Below, piece by piece: positions 1-6,360 of a DNA stretch of 8,996 bases (positions within the stretch are counted from its first letter, which is position 1; every line of letters starts with the position of its first letter). Under the pieces are notes generated by a model, which was given only the letters and a program-made list of their open reading frames with translations, had not been told where the DNA came from and searched no databases. Source of the stretch: Oxalobacteraceae bacterium (lineage in GTDB: Bacteria > Pseudomonadota > Gammaproteobacteria > Burkholderiales > Burkholderiaceae_D); assembly GCA_947446335.1 (NCBI GenBank), contig CANFGA010000094.1:1-8996 (forward strand), in the 5' to 3' direction. The position numbers were made by a program, and so were the translations under genes.

Positions 1-501
1 AAGGTCAATCTGGAACGCGAAGTGGCTGGCCGCGTCAAGGCGCGCAACAAGGATAGCGTGATGGATGCGCTGGTCAAGGTTGCCGAACTCGACGTGCCGA
101 AAGCGCTGGTCACCCAGGATGCAGAACGTCTGGCTGAAATGACCCGTCAAGACATGGCTCAGCGCGGCATGAACGTCAAGGATGTGCCGTTCCCACCGGA
201 ACTGTTCACCGAAAAAGCCGAGCGCCGCGTGCGCCTGGGCTTGATCCTGTCGCAATTGGTCGGCGCCAACAACTTGCAAGCGACTGCCGAGCAAGTAAAA
301 GCCCAGATCGACAACTTTGCGCAAAGCTATGAAGATCCTAGCGAAGTGCTGAAGTACTATTACAGCGATCGCACGCGTTTGGCTGAAGTCGAAGCCCTTG
401 TATTGGAAGAAAACGTCGTCAACTATGTCCTGGGCCTGTCAAAAGTCACGTCGACCTCGGTACCGTTCGACGAATTGATGGGAAGTAACGCGCAAGCATA
501 A
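1..501 (+). CDS. tig: Trigger factor, C-terminal part (5' end outside window)
   Basis: This is the 3' end of the gene for trigger factor, the ribosome-bound chaperone and peptidyl-prolyl isomerase that meets nascent chains at the exit tunnel. The frame is open from base 1 and gives 166 residues before the TAA at 499-501. The visible part is the helical C-terminal substrate-cradling domain. Landmarks shared with the E. coli protein are KDSVMDALV, DVPKALV, PPELFTEKAERRV, the YEDPSEVL segment, LEENVVNYVL, and a closing FDELM near the C-terminus. The ribosome-binding and PPIase domains lie upstream, outside the window. The GTG at 22 is an internal codon, not a start. clpP follows 59 bases later on the same strand with no terminator between them, so the two may share a transcript. 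That is an inference; the tig-clpP-clpX-lon order is the usual one in proteobacteria. Confidence 0.95.
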   Translation, partial: KVNLEREVAGRVKARNKDSVMDALVKVAELDVPKALVTQDAERLAEMTRQDMAQRGMNVKDVPFPPELFTEKAERRVRLGLILSQLVGANNLQATAEQVKAQIDNFAQSYEDPSEVLKYYYSDRTRLAEVEALVLEENVVNYVLGLSKVTSTSVPFDELMGSNAQA

Positions 502-523
502 ATCAGGACGCGCCTTTCACTGC

Positions 524-544
524 GCAGCTTGCGGTGCAAGCTGC
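524..544 (+). repeat. Perfect 9-bp hairpin ahead of clpP
   Basis: GCAGCTTGC (524-532) and GCAAGCTGC (536-544) are exact reverse complements around a GGT triloop. The hairpin sits in the tig-clpP gap, directly before the clpP ribosome binding site. No T-tract follows, so it does not look like an intrinsic terminator. It could be an mRNA processing or stability element, or a short operator palindrome. Role unknown. Confidence 0.6.
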
Positions 545-549
545 AACTC

Positions 550-555
550 AAGGGA
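550..555 (+). promoter_or_regulatory. clpP ribosome binding site
   Basis: AAGGGA lies 5 bases before the ATG at 561. It picks that ATG over the in-frame GTG at 534, which falls partly in the loop of the upstream hairpin and has no Shine-Dalgarno. Confidence 0.7.
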
Positions 556-560
556 AAAAA

Positions 561-1187
561 ATGATAGGTATGAACCGAAATCCGGCGCTGGATACCGAAA
601 TGCTCGGTCTGGTGCCGATGGTGGTAGAGCAGAGTGGGCGCGGTGAACGCTCCTATGATATTTACTCGCGCTTGTTGAAAGAGCGTGTGATTTTCATGGT
701 TGGCCCGGTGCATGACCAGATGGCAAACCTGATCGTCGCCCAGTTGCTGTTCCTGGAAAGCGAAAATCCGGACAAGGATATTTCGCTGTACATCAATTCG
801 CCGGGCGGTTCGGTGTCGGCCGGCATGGCCATCTTCGACACGATGCAATTCATCAAGCCCGATGTGTCGACGCTGTGCACCGGCATGGCGGCCTCGATGG
901 GCGCTTTCCTGCTCGCGGCAGGGGCCAAGGGCAAGCGTTTTTCGCTGCCCAACTCCCGCATCATGATTCACCAGCCTTCGGGTGGATCGCAGGGCCAGGC
1001 TTCAGACATCGAAATCCAGGCGCGCGAAATACTGTATCTTCGCTCGCGTCTCAACGGCATATTGGCCGAGCGTACCGGACAGACGATCGAACAGATCGCC
1101 AAGGACACCGACCGCGATCGCTTCATGTCAGCCGACGAATCGGCGGAATATGGATTGATCGACAAGGTGTTAACCAGCCGCACCTGA
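561..1187 (+). CDS. clpP: ATP-dependent Clp protease proteolytic subunit ClpP
   Basis: ClpP is the serine peptidase (family S14) that forms the double heptameric ring of ClpXP and ClpAP and degrades proteins fed to it by the AAA+ unfoldase. The call is 208 residues from the ATG at 561 (E. coli 207). The catalytic triad is intact: Ser112 in GMAASMGA, His137 in MIHQPSGG, and Asp186 in DRDRF, each one position on from the E. coli residue. The oxyanion-forming YINSPGGSV segment is present, and the protein ends in the typical EYGLIDKVL. The N-terminal stretch before GLVPMVVEQ resembles a short propeptide cleaved before assembly, as in E. coli; the cleavage site is inferred. ATG 570 is a second possible start but lies farther from the AAGGGA. 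The partner ATPase gene clpX is next, beyond a 198-base gap containing a hairpin. Confidence 0.97.
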   Translation: MIGMNRNPALDTEMLGLVPMVVEQSGRGERSYDIYSRLLKERVIFMVGPVHDQMANLIVAQLLFLESENPDKDISLYINSPGGSVSAGMAIFDTMQFIKPDVSTLCTGMAASMGAFLLAAGAKGKRFSLPNSRIMIHQPSGGSQGQASDIEIQAREILYLRSRLNGILAERTGQTIEQIAKDTDRDRFMSADESAEYGLIDKVLTSRT

Positions 1188-1250
1188 TGCCAGTTGCTCC
1201 AGGAGAGTGCTGACAAGTCACGCTTGACATGCACCAAATGGCATGACTAA

Positions 1251-1282
1251 AAACGCCCGGCCGCTTGATGGGCTGGGCGTTT
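1251..1282 (+). terminator. Hairpin with terminator character between clpP and clpX
   Basis: AAACGCCC (1251-1258) pairs with GGGCGTTT (1275-1282). Inner bases 1259-1262 pair with 1271-1274 (one G-T wobble), giving a 12-bp stem and an 8-base loop. The sequence after it is only moderately T-rich (CGCTTTCATTTC), so termination is probably partial. It would separate or attenuate clpP from clpX transcription. Confidence 0.6.
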
Positions 1283-1325
1283 CGCTTTCATTTCAGGTAG
1301 CATGGGGGCGTGTGCTGCTTTATGC

Positions 1326-1355
1326 ATGCCACCAAGGTGACTAGCCTGCAATAAT
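1326..1355 (+). promoter_or_regulatory. Candidate sigma-70 promoter for clpX
   Basis: ATGCCA (1326-1331, 4 of 6 to the -35 consensus) is followed after 18 bases by AATAAT (1350-1355, 5 of 6 to the -10). Transcription would begin near 1362, about 24 bases before the clpX ATG. The match is modest. The argument for it is position: just downstream of the hairpin at 1251-1282 and upstream of clpX. Confidence 0.3.
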
Positions 1356-1385
1356 TGATAACGCAATTCCAACCAAAGCTGCCCC

Positions 1386-2654
1386 ATGTCAGAAAAAAAA
1401 TCCTCCAGCGGCGAAAAACTACTGTATTGCTCATTTTGCGGCAAGAGCCAGCATGAAGTCAAAAAACTCATCGCCGGTCCTTCCGTATTCATTTGCGATG
1501 AGTGTATCGACCTGTGCAACGACATCATTCGCGATGAAACTTCCAGCGTGGAATCGGTCACTGGCGCGAAGACGGACTTGCCAACGCCGCACGAAATTGC
1601 CGCGCTGCTGGACCAGTATGTCATCGGCCAGAAGACTGCCAAGCGCATCTTGTCTGTCGCGGTGTACAACCATTACAAGCGCCTCAAGCATCTGGGCAAA
1701 AAAGACGATGTCGAACTAGCCAAGAGCAACATCTTGTTGGTCGGTCCAACCGGATCGGGCAAGACGCTGCTGGCGCAAACGCTGGCACGCATGCTCAATG
1801 TGCCGTTCGTGATCGCCGACGCCACCACGCTGACCGAAGCCGGTTATGTCGGTGAAGACGTCGAAAACATTATCCAGAAGCTGCTGCAAAGCTGCAATTA
1901 CGACGTCGAAAAAGCGCAGCGCGGCATCGTCTACATCGATGAAATCGACAAGATTTCGCGCAAGTCGGACAATCCTTCGATCACGCGCGACGTGTCGGGT
2001 GAAGGCGTACAGCAAGCGTTGTTGAAATTGATCGAAGGTACGATGGCATCGGTGCCGCCACAAGGCGGTCGCAAGCATCCGAACCAGGATTTCATCCAGA
2101 TCGATACCACCAACATCATGTTCATCTGCGGCGGCGCATTCGACGGCCTGGTAAAGATCATTTCGAATCGTTCGGAAAAGAGTGGCATCGGCTTCTCGGC
2201 TTCGGTCAAGAGCAAGAGCGAGCGCGCCAGCAGCGATGTATTGCTGGAAGCAGAGCCGGAAGATTTGATCAAATTCGGCTTGATCCCCGAACTCGTTGGC
2301 CGCCTGCCCGTGGTCGCCACCTTGAGCGAATTGACCGAAGATGCGCTGATCCAGATTCTGACCGAACCCAAGAATGCGCTGCTCAAGCAATATTCCAAAT
2401 TGCTGGAGATGGAAGGCGCCGAGCTGGAAATTCGTCCTGCCGGGTTACAGGCGATCGCCAAGAAAGCATTGGCGCGCAAGACCGGCGCCCGCGGTTTGCG
2501 CTCGATCCTGGAACATGCATTGCTCGATGTAATGTATGAATTGCCCAGCGAGCAAAACGTGGTCAAGGTCGTCATCGATGAAAACACGATCACCAGCGGC
2601 GCCAAGCCCTTGTTGATTTATGAAGAGCAAGCAAAGGTATCCGGCGAAAATTGA
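1386..2654 (+). CDS. clpX: ATP-dependent Clp protease ATP-binding subunit ClpX
   Basis: ClpX is the hexameric AAA+ unfoldase that recognises degradation tags such as ssrA, unfolds the substrate and threads it into ClpP. The 422 residues match the family length. The N-terminal zinc-binding domain has Cys15, Cys18, Cys37 and Cys40, which binds adaptors such as SspB. The AAA+ module shows Walker A GPTGSGKT (120-127), pore-1 loop GYVG (153-156), Walker B ending in Asp185-Glu186, the RKH loop (229-231), the ClpP-docking IGF tripeptide (268-270), arginine finger Arg306 in ELVGRLP, and sensor-2 GARG (367-370). The start at 1386 places the zinc cysteines at the same numbers as in E. coli. No clear Shine-Dalgarno precedes this ATG, which is odd beside clpP and lon. 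The gene is probably transcribed both from upstream and from a promoter in the 198-base gap. Confidence 0.97.
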   Translation: MSEKKSSSGEKLLYCSFCGKSQHEVKKLIAGPSVFICDECIDLCNDIIRDETSSVESVTGAKTDLPTPHEIAALLDQYVIGQKTAKRILSVAVYNHYKRLKHLGKKDDVELAKSNILLVGPTGSGKTLLAQTLARMLNVPFVIADATTLTEAGYVGEDVENIIQKLLQSCNYDVEKAQRGIVYIDEIDKISRKSDNPSITRDVSGEGVQQALLKLIEGTMASVPPQGGRKHPNQDFIQIDTTNIMFICGGAFDGLVKIISNRSEKSGIGFSASVKSKSERASSDVLLEAEPEDLIKFGLIPELVGRLPVVATLSELTEDALIQILTEPKNALLKQYSKLLEMEGAELEIRPAGLQAIAKKALARKTGARGLRSILEHALLDVMYELPSEQNVVKVVIDENTITSGAKPLLIYEEQAKVSGEN

Positions 2655-2684
2655 TCCGGATCGGTATGATGGGATGAAAGTGTT

Positions 2685-2711
2685 TTGTAGCGCTGCCACC
2701 TGGCGCTACAA
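2685..2711 (+). terminator. Probable terminator of clpX
   Basis: TTGTAGCGC (2685-2693) pairs exactly with GCGCTACAA (2703-2711) around a 9-base loop, starting 30 bases after the clpX stop. The downstream sequence is ATTTGTTCATTC-like, with a weak T-tract, so efficiency may be partial. It would separate clpX from lon. Confidence 0.5.
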
Positions 2712-2731
2712 TTTGTTCATTCATGCTTGAA

Positions 2732-2760
2732 CCGTGCGCGGCGCACCTTTGCGCGCGCGG
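2732..2760. repeat. GC-rich inverted repeats in the clpX-lon gap
   Basis: GTGCGC (2734-2739) and GCGCAC (2741-2746) are perfect reverse complements around one base. CCGTGCGC (2732-2739) can also pair with GCGCGCGG (2753-2760) with one wobble. The run stands out from the AT-rich bases after it. It could be an operator or a minor hairpin. The rest of the 252-base clpX-lon gap has no gene that I can support. Confidence 0.4.
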
Positions 2761-2896
2761 ATTATCTTTATTACGTATGTGGATTGGAGTATCGCTGATC
2801 GAATTGATGAAAGAGGATGCCATTTTCTTGAATTAAATATTTTCACCGGTCTTGTGTTTTGGCAGTGAGTGCCAACATCATTAACATGCTCTCCAT

Positions 2897-2900
2897 AAGG
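2897..2900 (+). promoter_or_regulatory. lon ribosome binding site
   Basis: AAGG lies 6 bases before the ATG at 2907. It favours that start over the in-frame TTG at 2859, which would add 16 residues not expected in the family. Confidence 0.65.
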
Positions 2901-2906
2901 TACGCC

Positions 2907-5318
<2,412 letters not shown>

Positions 5319-5351
5319 CGATCTAGCAGGATTTGCATCTGCTTGCCCCAT

Positions 5352-5382
5352 AAAAACAAGCGCTCATCGAGCGCTTGTTTTT
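5352..5382 (+). terminator. Strong intrinsic terminator of lon
   Basis: AAAAACAAGCGCTC (5352-5365) and GAGCGCTTGTTTTT (5369-5382) form a perfect 14-bp stem with an ATC triloop. The stem starts 34 bases after the lon stop. The A-tract on the left arm and T-tract on the right make it potentially bidirectional. It isolates lon from the HU promoter just downstream. Confidence 0.9.
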
Positions 5383-5402
5383 CATTCGGCCATGGTTGCT
5401 GC

Positions 5403-5431
5403 TTGACATGGCGTCGCATGGCTTGTTTAAT
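5403..5431 (+). promoter_or_regulatory. Sigma-70 promoter of the HU gene
   Basis: A perfect -35 TTGACA (5403-5408), a 17-base spacer, and TTTAAT (5426-5431, 5 of 6 to the -10 consensus). Transcription would start near 5438, leaving a leader of about 70 bases before the GTG at 5508. It is the strongest promoter match in the window, as expected for an abundant nucleoid protein. Confidence 0.8.
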
Positions 5432-5497
5432 ACGCGCTGCAGATTTTTTCCGGCAGGCAAGTATGGTGCCGGCAAAAACAATATCAAACTTTGTAAC

Positions 5498-5502
5498 GAG
5501 GA
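5498..5502 (+). promoter_or_regulatory. HU gene ribosome binding site
   Basis: GAGGA lies 5 bases before the GTG at 5508. The in-frame ATG at 5502 overlaps the last base of this site and so has no usable spacing. The site therefore decides for GTG. Confidence 0.75.
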
Positions 5503-5507
5503 TGCCA

Positions 5508-5780
5508 GTGAACAAGACAGAATTGATTGACCATATTGCGGTCACCGCCGACATGTCGAAAGTGGCCGCCGCGCGCGCACTCGAGGCGATGCTCGGCGCA
5601 GTGACGGCGACGTTGAAACAGGACGGCAGCGTGACGTTGGTCGGTTTTGGTACATTTTCGGTCAGCCAGCGTGCCGAGCGCACCGGACGCAATCCGCGCA
5701 CCAATGAAGAGATCAAGATCGATGCAGCAAGAGTACCCAAATTTAAAGCTGGCAAAGCATTGAAGGATGCTGTAAACTAA
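5508..5780 (+). CDS. hupB: DNA-binding protein HU (HupB type)
   Basis: HU is a small dimeric nucleoid protein that bends and compacts DNA without strong sequence preference. From the GTG at 5508 the product has exactly 90 residues, as in E. coli HU-beta. It begins MNKTELIDHIA and ends AGKALKDAVN. The core GFGTF (46-50) and the DNA-binding arm with RTGRNP (58-63) are present, including Pro63, the residue that intercalates into the minor groove. Starting at the ATG at 5502 would add only Met-Pro, and that ATG overlaps the Shine-Dalgarno. The gene lies between lon and ppiD, as in E. coli, and HU is a reported Lon substrate there. It has its own strong promoter at 5403-5431, and no clear terminator is seen between it and the tRNA genes. 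Confidence 0.95.
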   Translation: MNKTELIDHIAVTADMSKVAAARALEAMLGAVTATLKQDGSVTLVGFGTFSVSQRAERTGRNPRTNEEIKIDAARVPKFKAGKALKDAVN

Positions 5781-5802
5781 TGTCACTTCGGATGTGGTGA
5801 CA
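5781..5802 (+). repeat. Short inverted repeat just after the HU gene stop
   Basis: TGTCAC (5781-5786) and GTGACA (5797-5802) are reverse complements with a 10-base loop, directly after the stop codon. No T-tract follows, so it is a poor terminator candidate. It may stabilise the mRNA 3' end or be incidental. Confidence 0.35.
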
Positions 5803-5893
5803 AACGACGAAGGATCTGATTGTCAGTAAATGATGGGTAAAGTGTCAAAGCAGAACCATTTTTTTGCAAGCAGATGAAGCAAACAGTATTTTG

Positions 5894-5970
<77 letters not shown>

Positions 5971-6001
5971 AAAAAATACGCAGTAACAGCAGCAACAATT
6001 A

Positions 6002-6078
<77 letters not shown>

Positions 6079-6087
6079 GATCAAGAT

Positions 6088-6126
6088 ACCGCTGTAGCTC
6101 ATCGAGCTGCAGCGGTTTTTCTTTTT
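6088..6126 (+). terminator. Strong intrinsic terminator of the tRNA-Asp operon
   Basis: ACCGCTGTAGCTC (6088-6100) pairs with GAGCTGCAGCGGT (6104-6116) over 13 bp with one wobble and an ATC triloop. The T-tract TTTTTCTTTTT follows (6116-6126 including the last stem T). It begins 10 bases after the second tRNA. Confidence 0.9.
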
Positions 6127-6146
6127 GCGCATTGCATTCGCAGCGC

Positions 6147-6175
6147 TTGCCATCAGGTGTGTGCCATTGTAAAAT
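6147..6175 (+). promoter_or_regulatory. Sigma-70 promoter upstream of ppiD
   Basis: TTGCCA (6147-6152, 5 of 6) and TAAAAT (6170-6175, 5 of 6) are separated by exactly 17 bases. The predicted start is near 6182, giving a leader of about 180 bases before the ppiD ATG. The leader contains both hairpins described below. The upstream tRNA terminator isolates this as a new transcription unit. Confidence 0.7.
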
Positions 6176-6188
6176 TCATTGATACCAT

Positions 6189-6223
6189 CTTGACGTTAGC
6201 GCATTGCTTTTTCTAGCGTCAAG
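6189..6223 (+). repeat. Leader hairpin 1 upstream of ppiD
   Basis: CTTGACGTTAG (6189-6199) pairs with CTAGCGTCAAG (6213-6223) over 11 bp with one T-G wobble and a 13-base, T-rich loop. It would form at the very 5' end of a transcript from the promoter at 6147-6175. It may be a 5' stabilising stem-loop or part of a regulatory leader. The T-rich run is inside the loop, so it is not a terminator. Confidence 0.55.
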
Positions 6224-6236
6224 TCATTGAATCTAC

Positions 6237-6252
6237 AAGGAAGTGGACTGTG
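6237..6252 (+). promoter_or_regulatory. Shine-Dalgarno plus GTG: alternative upstream ppiD start
   Basis: AAGGA (6237-6241) lies 8 bases before a GTG at 6250 that is in frame with ppiD. It would add 37 residues, and no stop intervenes through the large hairpin. The extension is basic and Pro/Arg-rich and does not look like a PpiD N-terminus. The ATG at 6361 gives the expected short cytoplasmic tail but lacks a good Shine-Dalgarno. The site could also serve a non-conserved leader or be chance. Confidence 0.3.
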
Positions 6253-6274
6253 TCTTGGCTTTCCAGTCCGCGCC

Positions 6275-6322
6275 GCCCGAACAGCAAAAGGCGAACGAGA
6301 GTTCGCCTTTTGCTGTTCGGGC
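6275..6322 (+). repeat. Perfect 22-bp hairpin with GAGA tetraloop upstream of ppiD
   Basis: Bases 6275-6296 are the exact reverse complement of 6301-6322, closed by loop GAGA (6297-6300), a GNRA-type tetraloop. The core AAAAGGCGAAC-GAGA-GTTCGCCTTTT has the look of a bidirectional intrinsic terminator, with the T-run at 6308-6311. Outside that, 11 more paired bases (GCCCGAACAGC/GCTGTTCGGGC) extend the stem. An outer 8-bp arm, GTGGACTG (6243-6250) with CAGTCCAC (6323-6330), can enclose it. It could terminate or attenuate transcription from 6147-6175, end a small RNA of about 130-140 bases, or be a dispersed repeat. Confidence 0.85.
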
Positions 6323-6360
6323 CAGTCCACCGCAATCCACTCAATCCGAATTGGCTGACC

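Noticed and set aside
1716..2605. Two long minus-strand frames opposite clpX (224 codons each)
   Set aside because: They are antisense shadows caused by codon bias in clpX. They have no domains and overlap each other.
2859..2906. TTG start giving a 819-residue Lon
   Set aside because: The ATG at 2907 has an AAGG site 6 bases upstream and puts Lys362, Asp423, Ser679 and Lys722 at the E. coli positions.
5343..5507. Extension of the HU gene to an upstream start near 5343
   Set aside because: It would run through the lon terminator and the HU promoter and add about 55 residues with no family counterpart.
5864..5892. TTGCAA-17-TATTTT as a promoter for tRNA-Asp
   Set aside because: The transcription start would fall at about 5899, inside the tRNA, which begins at 5894.
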